From Drosophila miranda (lineage: Eukaryota; Arthropoda; Insecta; Diptera; Drosophilidae), in contig NC_046676.1 of assembly GCF_003369915.1 (NCBI RefSeq), positions 13,684,001 to 13,748,000 on the forward strand: a stretch of 64,000 nucleotides of DNA. Direction: 5' to 3'. Numbering within the stretch: the stretch's first letter is position 1; the number at the start of each line of letters is the position of its first letter. The translations under genes and the position numbers were made by a program. Positions 34,675-46,200 of the stretch are shown here, piece after piece. The notes beneath the pieces were generated by a model. It was not told the origin of the DNA, ran no database searches, and was given only the letters and a program-made list of their open reading frames with translations.

Positions 34675-36690
34675 TACTTATGGGGGAATAAACATCGCCC
34701 CGCCGTATTCGGCGGGACTCACATTCATCCCCCACCATTTATATTATTGTCATTTTTATTGGCCTCGAACTTCCGCGGGAGTAATGAAAACGTTTACGTT
34801 TGCATTACGCTTCTGCGCTTTTTTTTATATGGCCCAATTTTAGGCCAAACTTTTGACGCACCCGACCACATAAAACCCAATGTCGCGTCAAAATAACTGG
34901 GGCAACCGGAAGTGGTGTCAGGGAGGGGCAAAAATGTTGACATCCAAAATAAAACTCGTATTGCTTCTGATGACATTATAAATTTATGATTGGCTGCGTG
35001 GCGATGTCTTCTTCGAATTGATTTCTGTCTTAATCAAATTTAAATAAAACTCTGGGACCACCGCTTGCTCTGCAAGCCACGGGTCATTAGACATGAGCTT
35101 AATAAGACATTATCTTAATTCCGGCAAAGTCGGTATCCGGTGTGCGGACCATGAAGGGGGGCACCGACAGGTACTGCAGGCTCTCATGCAAAGTGCTCCC
35201 ACAATCGGCTCGGTCCATTCTGCACAGTGCAGAGGAACAATGAAGAGATCAACTGAATCATGTGAACAATGGGAAGCAATTGGGGAACCCACCGCAGAGA
35301 ACAAAGACTGAGAGGGGCCAAGGAAGGATTAGGAAGTGATTGCTTTATGGGAAAAAGCATGCGTAATTTTCCAGATAGTGCGGATACATAATTTTCTGTG
35401 TCGGTATGCAAATCGGTTACACATATACATACATATCTTCATATATGTAGGACCATGGATTTTGTTGAGTTTCCCTGCTTTGTAATGCATGAGAGCCCAA
35501 AATATTCCATAATACTTCCTTGGATTAGGAAATGAGAAAACTCTTCTTGTGCAGCTTCTGTCGCACTTAAATCCTTAAATATAGTTCGAGTTAGAGCTCG
35601 CGTGCTGGGCTCCATAAAGTAAGCTTATTCGCCACCCCTGAGTGTCCAATAAAAATATTTCCTGGCTCTGGGCGCTGCAGAGGCGCCTATGATTTACGAG
35701 TGTATACCGTCCGCTGTCTGGGCCTTAAAAATGTATTTCGTTTTTGGTAAAAGGGAAATATGCTTTGTGTTGTGTTCTTCTATTCCATTATTTTGTTTTT
35801 TTTTTTTAACTTTCCCCTATGCTATTATTTGTTGTGTTCTTTGTTGCCAACTGCAGGGGGCAAGTGATGTGACATGAAACACAGTTCTTTTCACACAAAG
35901 GACGATGGCAGACATTCATGCGCTTTCGGGGACGCTGTGTTTCGGGACTTTGATACATTTGCAATCACAGAGTAATCGAAATCCACACAGTTCAACATCG
36001 AATCAAAGACTGAAACGCCGCCAGATACCCACAAGCCCCCCAGTTCATTTGTCTCTGTTGTAGGATGTTCCTGTCCTCCCAGAGTCATTTCCTTTGCGGA
36101 CCGCTTGCATTGTCATTCGGCTGAGCTGGTTCCCTTAGCAAAATCTCGGCTTTCGGCACGGAATCGTTAAGTTAATGTGGATTCAATTGGGTGCAACATC
36201 TACAACTACTGGCCGCACAGCAACTCCGACAAATATTTGCCATCGTCTGCATGCAAATACCGTTAAACACATACACAAACAAATCTCCATGCAAAGCGTT
36301 TCGGTTTCCAAACTTGTTGCACTTCAAAAAAATGTTTCAAATGAATAGAGAACTCGTGAAATCAATGACCAATCCATGGAAAAGGGGAAATTATGAGGAT
36401 AAGCATCTGTTAAGATATTTTTAAAGATAAAGATTCCTCTAAATCTGCATACAGAAACTGGATATCCAATGTGGTCTTGTTTCTTTCAGTGTTCCTGCGG
36501 TGGTGCTCTTTGACCTCGATTGGCTCCCCACTCATTTGTGTGTTTTGCCTGGTTTGTTGGCTAATTAACAGCCAGATGCTGAGGTCCAGCCATGGTCGCC
36601 GATATAATTGATCTAAAGTTAATTGTAGGACATTAATGCCTGCCGTTCGCCACATGTGCCGCCAAGAGCCAAGTTGTTCCGGCCAATAGG

Positions 36691-36724
36691 GCATCCAGCA
36701 TCCAGCATCCAGCATCCAGCATCA
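36691..36724 (+). repeat. Tandem repeat, unit GCATCCA (about 5 copies)
   Basis: Five near-perfect 7-bp units in intergenic sequence. Confidence 0.85.
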
Positions 36725-38970
36725 AGTGCGAATGTTGAAAGTATTTGCCTTCTGTCAGCGCCATAAGTCAATGTTTTCGTGTGCCTCACTTTTTATTTGG
36801 CAGTGATTGATTAGAGTGTGTGTCTGTGCGCGTGGGGGCGATGGTTGGTTTAGGATGGTGGCTGTTGCTCCTTTTTCTGGGCTACAGCCAAATGTGTAAA
36901 CAAGCATCTCAACATATGCCGAAGTCCATTTATCAAATCCAAACAAATGTAAAACAAAGTTAAAGGAATACAAATTGAAGTTTTGAGTGAGAGATTTATT
37001 ACAATACACACTCGTATATGTTCTGGCATTTCATCTGAAATCCCTCAAAACATTCCCCCACAAAGCAAACACCAAACCTCAGAGATCGGTAAGGTTTCAC
37101 ATTCTCTGACAGACAGACTGACGGACTGACAAAAGGACGGACAATAATTTAACTAAATTACTGGTCAACCAGTGTGAGGCACATAAAACCAGAAGTCCAG
37201 CCCCAGTTGAATCATTGTTATCAGTTCCTCGCCAGTAGACTCTCTCGTATTTTATATAAAGCCAAAATGTTCTTTAACGAGCCAACGTTGTGTCGGGCCT
37301 CGGGCTCTGCTTTGTTTAATGCCCGGGAAGTGGCCGAGGCAGAGACAGGCCACGGCATGGATGGGGAAAAGGGTATGTGAGTGTGGGTGGTGGCTGGTGG
37401 GTGGTGGCTGGTTTTTTGTACATAAAAAACAAATGGTTGGCCATTTGGGTTTCGCCCATTCTGATGATTATGCCAGATTTTCATTTAGATGATGAACGAT
37501 GATGCTCCCAACTGCTGACCCAACATTACACTGAACTTTCTATCGGAGCAAACACCTCCTGTGCTACTCCCCCCCCCCCCCGCCCATCCATCCCTCATAC
37601 TTGTCGCTTTATATGGGCTGTCAACTATTCATTACAGGATATCCTTTTGTGGTCAAACATGCTTCAAAGTTGAAGCTGCCTAACGTACGTATTCGACTTA
37701 AACTTGATGATATTTCTCATGCGGGTCTCTCGGCATATTTGAAGCGTTCCCATTGATGAATGTGGCTGCATTTGACGCCATCTAATTAGTTGAAATCCCA
37801 CAATATACAGGTATACACCACTGCGTATGATGAATGTTGGTACCAAGTAAAAGCCAATAAAATTGATTTACAGCTTTGATTTTAATGCAATTAATTGCCC
37901 ATAAGCATCCACACGGCAGGTTGGCTAGAGGCTTTGACGGCGAATCGCTGACGATTCCCTGTTAATGAGGAATTCTACTTTTTGGGCAATTAATTCCACA
38001 GCGCTTAATGTAACGCCTCCAGGTATTCAGAATCAATTTTCAACTTTAACCCTCCCGGGGGGGAACAGCGGGAACTGGCAGGGCCAACATTTCAATTCAA
38101 TAAGGTTGTATATAGCCAGCGATTTACATTAAATCAAGACAACAGAGGAAAAAGGCTTTATAAGGGAAATGGGGGAGTGGAAAGGGGGAGGAGCTGTGAA
38201 GCCAGTCAGAAGATGGTAAACAGGCCTTTAACATTTTATCAAAGGTGTAAAATTTCATAAAGTGTCGTTGGCACGGCCCAAAATCAAATGCAAACAGAGT
38301 TGAGCAAACGTTTTTAGGCCAGAGCCCACGATACACACCCCTGCAACTCCCCTCAAAGCCATCCTCTCCCACCCCGATCCCTCTGAGCCACTGAGCAGGG
38401 TGTAGACAGGCATAAATTGTAGGCTGCCAGACGGAGTTCGTGCTGTGAGGCTGCCTAAAGGATTATAAGTTGGCGACAATGTGCTTGAGACTGAAGCAGG
38501 ACCAAAGCCTATATCTTTCGGGCTATATGTGCGTGTATGTATGTGTGTGGGCGTGGCATTGGAAGCGAGCTTATTCCCAAAAGCGAAAGCGAAATATAAA
38601 CCGAAAACCCATGGATAGTGTCTGTGGCTTGGGCTTGGGGCCGGGAATGTAGGAAGGTAGGAAGCCACATGAATAACTTAAAGCTGCTCTTGTGATGTTC
38701 ATGGCCATTAAACAGCACGAAATGGAACCTTTTAATGCTGCAAATTTTAAATTAAAAAGATCTATTTTGACTATACAACAACTGTGTTTTCCCTATCTCA
38801 GCCACACGACACCTGCTTTAACTACGACTGAGTTTTTTTCATGCAACCGATGAAACTCCATGTTAATTAAATCACACCGGCTACAGCTGCAGCTGCCGTT
38901 TGGCCTGTGCATTCATTGGCAACTGGTCACAGAGATTACATTATAGGTACAGAAAATAAAAGCAAGCAAA

Positions 38971-41527
38971 ATGTATTCCGTATTTACAGAGCTCTCTTCT
39001 ATCGGCATGGCACTCCCGAATAGCACATCGGATAGCATCAACGAGGAACTCGCTTTGGACACAAGTGCTGCACATGGCAATGGCATCACAGCTCCAACGG
39101 GAGCGCCCGCCACTGGGTCGAGTGGCGACAACAAAGTCAATCAGTGGCGGTACGAGCCACGAGAACGTTTCATTATCACCCGAAATGTCGTTGTGATTGG
39201 CCTCGCGTTTATGATACATTTCACGGCCTTCCATGGCACATCGAACCTCCAGAGCTCGGTGAATGCGGACAAGGCCCTGGGCACCACCACACTGGCCGTC
39301 ATCTACGGCTCCCTGATATTGTCGAATGTGTTTCTGCCCATGACTGTGATTAGGTAAGTGTCTGTTTAGTGCCTATACGTTTAGAACTGGGATATATGTA
39401 AATGTGCAGAACCTTTGGATTGATCCGAAAGCTATCCTTTCTTTGATTTCTTTCATGTTAAAGTCAAATTGAAACCAGACAGAGACACAGGTCGCTTCAT
39501 TTTCATTGGCATACCCAAGTCTTGCCACTCAAAAATAATTGCCAATTTATGTTGGTCTGCCGCTCTGCTGTCTCTCCTGAGGGAGGCCACATTCTTCCAT
39601 GTGGGGCATTCCATAAAAGTTTCGGTAATTGTCTGGTGGCATTTTTTATGTGGGATTTATGTAGATGTGACATGGCCAAAAGCGCAGTCAGAATAATGGG
39701 CTGCGAGCGCATTTGACTGTTAAAATGTCAACAGGAAGTCCCAGGATTAGAGTCGATGCGGAACCCCTCCCATAGCCAATGGAAAGGTCTGTCCCCACAT
39801 CATGGCAGCCGGCCGCCCACGTCCACGCCCGCTATGCTATTTTGTTTGGTCTGACATTTAAACAAATCGCTAATTTATAGCAACCCTAGCTGCAGCCGCC
39901 CCGCCTCGCTTGACTTATTCGGGGCACGCGCGATGGCTAGAACGGGTCTCTGTTGTGCTGGCTTGACCAACTTTAATCAGTTAACTCGATTTATTTAGAT
40001 TTATGGCCCCCAGGCACGGTGTCCTTGGCACGTCATTGGTGCCCCAAAATAAATGACCGCCTGCTAAGCATGTGCCATGTCCCACTTGCCACTTGCCAAA
40101 ACACTCTCCACATTCCACTATAATCAACAGTTGGTTCGGCTGCCGCTTGACCATGGCCCTCGCTCTGTTCGCCTACATGCCCTACATCGCCGCCCAGTTC
40201 TATCCCCGGTTCGAGACACTGATTCCCGCAGCTCTAATGGTGGGCTTCGGCGGAGGACCTCTGTGGTGCTCCAAGTGCACTTACCTATCCACCGTATCGG
40301 AGGCGCTGACTCAAGTGCGCGGCAACAAGTCACGGAAGGATGTCAACACGGTCAAGTTCTTCGGTCTGTTCTTCATCTTCTACCAGATGGCACAGGTCTG
40401 GGGTAACCTTATCTCCTCCTCGGTGCTCACCCTGAGTGGTCCGGCCAAGACCGCGAGCAATGGCAGCCTGGAAATGGAAGAGAATAGCAGCCCAAGCCTC
40501 AGCAAAGTGGGCGAGTTGTGTGGCGCACGCTTTTGTCCGGGTGTGGGGGCCGAGGCCAATCCCAATCTGGTGCCTCCGGCTCCGGAGCAGATTCAGCTGC
40601 TGAACTCGATTTTCCTGGCCTGCATGGCTGCTGCCGTCGTCATGATGATCTTTGGCGTAAGTTCCCTAAAGCGGTAAGTAGAAGGATGACTACAAATATT
40701 ACTGTTGATATCACATTATATGTACTCTTCCACAGCTATGGCGTCAAGCGCGGCGACACAGGAGACGGAATTTCTGGCCTAAAGTTGCTGACGGTGACCA
40801 TTAACCTGCTGCGCAAGCGCCGCCAGATCCTGATGCTGCCCATTACCATGTTCATTGGACTGGAGGAGGCTTTCCTGGCCGTGGATTTCACCCGCTCGTT
40901 TGTGGCCTGCGGCTGGGGCATTTCGAAGATCGGTTTCGCCATGATTTGCTTTGGCATCGCCAATGCCATAGCAGCTGGCATTGCGGGTGCTCTGGTGGAG
41001 CGCATTGGACGCATCACCTTGGCCGGACTCTGTGCTGTCCTGAATCTCTGCCTCCTGGCGTACATGTACACGTGGGAGGCGCGAGAGGGCGACTACATCC
41101 GGTATTGCGCCTTTGCGGCCGTTTGGGGCATCTGCGATGGCGTCTGGTTGGTTGTGGTAAACGGTAAGTGAGAGCTTTGTTAGCTACTAACTAAATAAAC
41201 TGAAGCTTTTCTGCTTGCAGCTTTTTATGGCATCTTGTTCCCGAACCATCTGATTGCGGCTTATAGCAACTTTCGGCTGTGGGAAAGCACGGGCTCGGTT
41301 ATTGGATACGTGATAAGCTCTCAGCTTTGCACCTCCACCAAATTGGTGATTCTGATGTGCGTCATGCTGGTGGGTTGTGTGGGGTGAGTTTCCAATTTGA
41401 ATTTCGATTTGAATTTGATTCTTTGAACCGTTTATTCATGATTGACGTTTCTCCTTCCAGCTACGGTCTCATCGAATACCGCGTCTGGCAAAAACAAAAG
41501 AATCTCGAGATCATGCTGAGCGATTGA
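38971..41527 (+). CDS. UNC93-like multi-pass membrane protein
   Basis: An UNC-93/MFS-type membrane protein. C. elegans UNC-93 regulates a two-pore potassium channel in muscle; the role here is unknown. Coding exons: 38971-39353, 40131-40673, 40736-41163, 41221-41383 and 41461-41527. All junctions are GT-AG, phases agree, and the product is 527 residues. The N-terminal 65 residues are hydrophilic. The first membrane segment is about residues 72-90. Family blocks follow: NLQSSVNADKALGTTTLAVI, a second segment ending FLPMTVIS, GFGGGPLWCSKCTYLS, and FFGLFFIFYQMAQVWGNLIS. A polar loop containing GELCGARFCPG follows, then LEEAFLAVDFTRSF and the remaining hydrophobic segments. The end is short and charged, QKQKNLEIMLSD. 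For exon 2 the donor at 40674 was chosen because only it keeps the frame (SLKRYGVKRGD); the GTAAGT just before it would shift it. An AG lies at 38945-38946, so an upstream untranslated exon is possible. Confidence 0.92.
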
Positions 41528-41621
41528 CCAGTAGATGATTGATTGATGGAGTCATTCCCTTGCCATGAAATTGTTGCCTTTTGTGATATTGCCAATAGTA
41601 GATTTTAAGATACCATAGTTT

Positions 41622-41627
41622 AATAAA
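41622..41627 (+). terminator. Poly(A) signal of the UNC93-like gene
   Basis: AATAAA 95 bp after the stop codon. Confidence 0.65.
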
Positions 41628-41936
41628 TAATATCTTAACAAAAATAGCGAAAGTACTCTTTACACCAGCTCCAGCGTTGAAGGAAATATCAATCTTGCGG
41701 CAAATTCTCAAAATTGAAAGCGGCGCGCATCTGTTCCCTTAACTAATTAGCCTTATCTTTTTTTTGGGGTTCATTTGGGTACACATTCTACCAAAGGTCT
41801 GACTTCTGACCATAAATGCCATAATAAAAAAAGACAATATTAAAATAAATTATAAATATAAATTTAAATATATTGTGCACTGCTGTGACGCTTATCAGTG
41901 GACTGTGTTTCGTTCGTTCTTGCCAGCTTGGAAAGC

Positions 41937-41944
41937 TATAAAAA
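41937..41944 (+). promoter_or_regulatory. TATA box of the cysteine-rich peptide gene
   Basis: TATAAAAA lies 67 bp before the ATG at 42004, with a plausible start near 41968-41972 (ACAACAGATC). Confidence 0.65.
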
Positions 41945-42003
41945 CCCAGCTGCATTTTGTGTACTGACAACAGATCCTAGTTTGTCTTCAAGCGGTAAAC
42001 AGC

Positions 42004-42252
42004 ATGCAAACTCTAAGGATTCTCCTGCTGTTGGCAGTTCTTCTGATGATTTCTCGCTGTGGGCAAGCAGAATGCGACGCAACGCAAAATGGAAGTTGGA
42101 TGGCGCCTAAGGTTGTCAGAGTGGAGAGGGGTCATGATTGCGAATTTCAATGCACACATCATTGTCTCTACTTACCGCGTGGTGACTGCAAGTGCGGACG
42201 CTTTGAGACGACATTTAAGGGAGATTGTATGTGCACATGCATATGTGGGTAA
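42004..42252 (+). CDS. Small secreted cysteine-rich peptide, family not recognised
   Basis: A single-exon gene of 82 codons, apparently complete. It has a TATA box 67 bp upstream, an ATG in the context CAGCATG, a TAA at 42250 and AATAAA 30 bp later. Residues 1-22 form a typical signal peptide (MQTLRILLLLAVLLMISRCG, then QA). The mature part is about 60 residues with ten cysteines, at 24, 46, 50, 54, 62, 64, 75, 77, 79 and 81, and ends in CMCTCICG. Ten cysteines suggest five disulfides or a metal-binding tail; the closing C-x-C-x-C-x-C run is unusual. The protein lacks long hydrophobic stretches after the signal and has no dibasic cleavage site. By size and build it could be a defence, seminal-fluid or other extracellular peptide, but I match it to no named family. 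It lies tail-to-tail with pdm3. Confidence 0.75.
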   Translation: MQTLRILLLLAVLLMISRCGQAECDATQNGSWMAPKVVRVERGHDCEFQCTHHCLYLPRGDCKCGRFETTFKGDCMCTCICG

Positions 42253-42281
42253 TGCCGACTGATGTTTGTAACATGCAAGAA

Positions 42282-42287
42282 AATAAA
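42282..42287 (+). terminator. Poly(A) signal of the cysteine-rich peptide gene
   Basis: AATAAA 30 bp after the stop codon. Confidence 0.7.
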
Positions 42288-42444
42288 TACGAATAAGTCC
42301 ACAAATAACACTTTCTGCATATAAAACGTAATGATTTGACTAGAATGAACGATTTCCGTCTACGGGTACAGATGTCTTAAGCCTTTGAGTGACTTAAACA
42401 ATGATTCGTAAATCAAATAAATTTAAAAACCTTTTTATAATAAT

Positions 42445-43289
42445 TTTTTTTTTATTACAATCATTTAAATATTTGTTCAGTTGTGGTTTGTGTTGTTTAT
42501 TTTTTCTGTGTACCATTTTAATTTCGTAGTTGAAATATGGTTTTTCTCGTTATTTTTGTTTCTTTTCATTCATAATTTTAGATCGCTAGACGAATTTTCT
42601 TAGTCTAAACTGTTGCTGGGTTTCCTTCTAGTAAACTGCCATTAAATTTGCATAGTGTTTTTCTTTTTGGGACTGAGTTGACTAATTGCTAGGATCTATA
42701 ATTTTCTTATGAATGGTTATCGAAATAAAATGGACTTCGTATACGATATTTCTGTAGATAACGCATTAAATGCAAGTATTTTTACTCATCTAAAGAGTTC
42801 TTTATGTAGATCCATTCAATTTTGGTTGAAATTGTTCAAACATTTAATATCTAATTGAATCTTTTATGCGTATGATCGTGTCTTTTTTGTATGTTTTGTT
42901 GTTTGTTGTTTGTTCTGTTTTCTGGAATGGCACATCAATAAAATTTGGCCTAAAAACTGCGCAAGTCTGTTCGGGGACTTTCGACTACCTTTAGGCTATT
43001 TGGGATATGATTAAGATTAGATTATAGTATGCTTAAATATTCAATTCGATTGGGTTCTCGGGTGTGGTGAGGGGTGGGGTGTGTGGGATCGTATGGTAAA
43101 TGCGATGACACATCATTACTTTACATGGCCTATGCTAAAGTCTAAGGGGTATGTAAGGTTTACAACTATCACACACACATTTTCACACAATTAAACATAT
43201 AAAAAAAAAGTCGTACGCATATTCATATACATATAGCTATATACAGGGGCCTCCTATTTACATGGGCCTCTCCTTCTCCCACTCTCCGC
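42445..43289 (-). other. pdm3: Probable 3' UTR of pdm3
   Basis: AT-rich, non-coding sequence after the pdm3 stop at 43290. Minus-strand AATAAA signals (TTTATT on the plus strand) at about 42451-42456 and 42497-42502 would give a 3' UTR of about 0.8 kb. Confidence 0.5.
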
Positions 43290-46200
43290 CTAGACCATGC
43301 CCTTGGACATCATGCGCACGGTGTTCTTGAGGGCCTGTCGCTTGTTGCAGAACCAGATGCGGATAACCTCACGCTCGTAGCCGAGCTGATGGGCCAGGCC
43401 GGTGATCTCAGTGCCTATGGATGGATGGATATACATATCGTTAGTGAGCGCTCGACAGTGGCAAATGTTTTTTTTGCAATGAAAGTTACCACTCACCCGA
43501 TGGATGCGTGTTGCGCTCAAAGTGCGCATTGAGCAGCTCCAGGGCCTGGGGCGTGAAGGAGGTGCGCCTCTTCCGCTTCTTCGACGGCTCCACGCCGATG
43601 TAGTCCGTGAGGTGGTTCTGGCCGGACTTGTAGCGGTTCCAGTGACTGCTTGAGGGCGAAACAAGAGAGAAATGCTGTTTAGTTGGGCCTCGTCTATCGT
43701 GGGCGTTAACGGCGCGTGGAACTGCCTCCATACTCTCACCTCTCTTCGGCCTCCTTCATCCAGCGCTCCAGCACAGGCTTGATCTTCTGCGCGCTCTTTG
43801 GTGTGATGTCCAGCTTCTCGAACCTGCGTGGTGGTTGAATTAGTAGGGATGTCATCGTGCGTGCTCGATCGGTGTGCGCATTGCGCAAGTACAAATAACG
43901 TAAAAGAAACGTAACTAAAGTGCCAGGACATTGTCAATTAGCATTCTTTTGGTTTGGGAGAGGCTCTGCTCTCCCTCCCGATCTTTAGCTTTGTTCAATT
44001 CAATTCTGAAACTCATTTCAGCTGCTCGAATACCCTGCTCGTTGGCAATGCCCTGGGCCAATTTCGAAGCGCACTCTTTTTGCAAATTAAGCGGTAATCA
44101 AACGAAATGCAATATATGGCAAAATGAATAGATAATAATGAGCGCCTGGGCACTTCGATGCTGCTCGGGCACTTTAGTTAGGTTTCTCTTTACACACACA
44201 CACACACTCAGCACACACTCAGCACACACACACACACTCAGAGCGCTCAGGGGCATCACACATACATGTTCTGTTGCTGCGTCGATAGTTGGGCGGCGTA
44301 CATCTGCGCAGCGAGTGCACTGCTTGCATTTGATAGTTGACATTCGATAGGCGGCAGGCGACAATCGACATTCGATTTAAGTCGCGTCGTTTTGGTGGCG
44401 GTGAGAGAGAGAGAGTTAGATAGAGTTGGGTTGGCGTTTGATTCAGAAAAAAATAAACAAATAAAATAATGAAAATTAATTTAGCGTTAAATTTGTCTTG
44501 GTTCTGTTTTATTTAAATTTTTTTAGTTAATTTCGCATTTAATTATGTTAGCCTTTTCGCTCGCTGTTAGCTCGCTCGGTTAGAAAATGTCCTGGCACTC
44601 TGAGAAAATTTTTTCCAGAAAAAATTACAAAAAAAACAATAACGGAAACAGATAATCGTTTTGAATAAAATGATAAACAACTATATTGATACAGGGGAAG
44701 AAAGTGTTCCAAAAATAGTATTGACTCGTCGGTCTCTTCACTCATTTCTGATCTGATCTCTTCTTTAAGTACACTTAAAATAAATTAACCTTGACAGAAA
44801 CAATTGAAACAACAGATCACTTTTGTAAATGTTGGGTACTTGAAAAACTTCATGTTTTGGGTAAATCTGTGTAAAATGCTACTTGGCATTCTCCTCGTCC
44901 TCGCATAGCTCACCTGCATATGGCACTCTGACTGTAGGCGGGTCCCTCGGTCACCGACAGCGCCTGTCCCACCTGGGTCTGGGTGAGGCCCAGCGACAGG
45001 CGCCGCAGCTTGAAGGCCTTGGCGAACTCCTTGATTTCGTCCAGGTCGATGCCGTCGACCACATTGGTGGTGGCCTGGTTGATGGTCGGCTCATCTGGGG
45101 AGTAGAACGAAAAGAGACACCAATTAGAGCACCTGCATTCGACCAGCACCCGTCGTGGGTGGGAGAGGTGAGTGCACTTAGGTCTAGCTACTAAACGGGA
45201 AATCTACAGCTAACTCTTCCTCCTTGGCTGGGTGGAGGTGGAGGGGAATGCAAATGACAGCATAAATTGCTGCCGTGTCGGGGGTCGGGGGTCGGGTCTT
45301 ACGAGTAATTACAGTTAATTGCGGTAATTGCAAAATATTATTACACTGAAATTGGCCCCTGCCAGGCCAGGACCAGGCTCTCGGCGACAGGTAAATTGAT
45401 AAAACTCATTTTCCTTTTCCCCTTGCCAAGGATGAGCAAACGTACAGTACACTCTTGCCAGGTTGTTCTTGTCTATTAGGAAAGTGCGAAACTTATTGCC
45501 TTTATCTGCTTAATTTGTTTGCCGGGAGAACGGGTAGCACGATGGCAACGGGAGCAGTACTGGAGGCGACTCCAGCGAACAAACTACTCAACTAGAATTT
45601 TGATTTATTTATTAATGATATGCAAGAAGCAAGAGACAACGATGCCATGTGTCTGAAAGAGCTAGGAAGGGACGACAACGGCAGCAGTAGCAGCAGAAGT
45701 GGCAGCAGCAACAGCAGCAGCAGCAGCCGGTTGCAACGAGAGCCTGGTGCTTTAGCGGTAATTAAGATGCGAGAATGGATTGAAGGAGGAGGCAGCATTG
45801 GAGGCAGCATTGGAGGCAGCAGCCAGGAAGCATCCTTTGCCGGGCGGGCGGGTCGTAACTCAAGCTGTCGTCGCAGCTTTGTTGCTTTGTTTGCCCCGGC
45901 TCTGTGCTCCTTGTTGTTTGGCTTCGAGAGTGAAATATGTCATTAAATGCGGAAAACATCTTAAGTTTTTGTATGCATCAATTAGTAGTAATTAAGCCGC
46001 ATATTGTCTGCAATTTGTATGCGCAAACGATCCGTTGTAGCAATCGAGACAGCTCTAGGTAGTAGCTATTCCAGTCCATCCCCCATCACCCCATACCCCC
46101 GATCCTGATGGCTTGTCTCTAATGGGTGCCTGGGGTTTGACTTGTTTCTTGTTGTTTCTACTGATGCTGCCTCTGATGCCTCTGATGCTTGTGCCGATTG

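Larger units (their letters stand above)
20700..38970. other. Gene-poor interval between CSN7 and the UNC93-like gene
   Basis: About 18 kb in which I find no supported coding gene. Open frames are short, overlap on both strands, and none resembles a known family. Simple repeats and one MITE are listed separately. Possible content is enhancers, untranslated first exons of the UNC93-like gene, or non-coding RNAs. A region at 30905-31100 looks somewhat promoter-like. Confidence 0.5.

Noticed and set aside
37112..37145. GACAGACAGACTGACGGACT-type run resembling the DINE-1 internal minisatellite.
   Set aside because: The flanking AATATATATACTTTATGGGG block and the GGGTATAAAAA end are absent, so it is simple-sequence DNA rather than a supported element.
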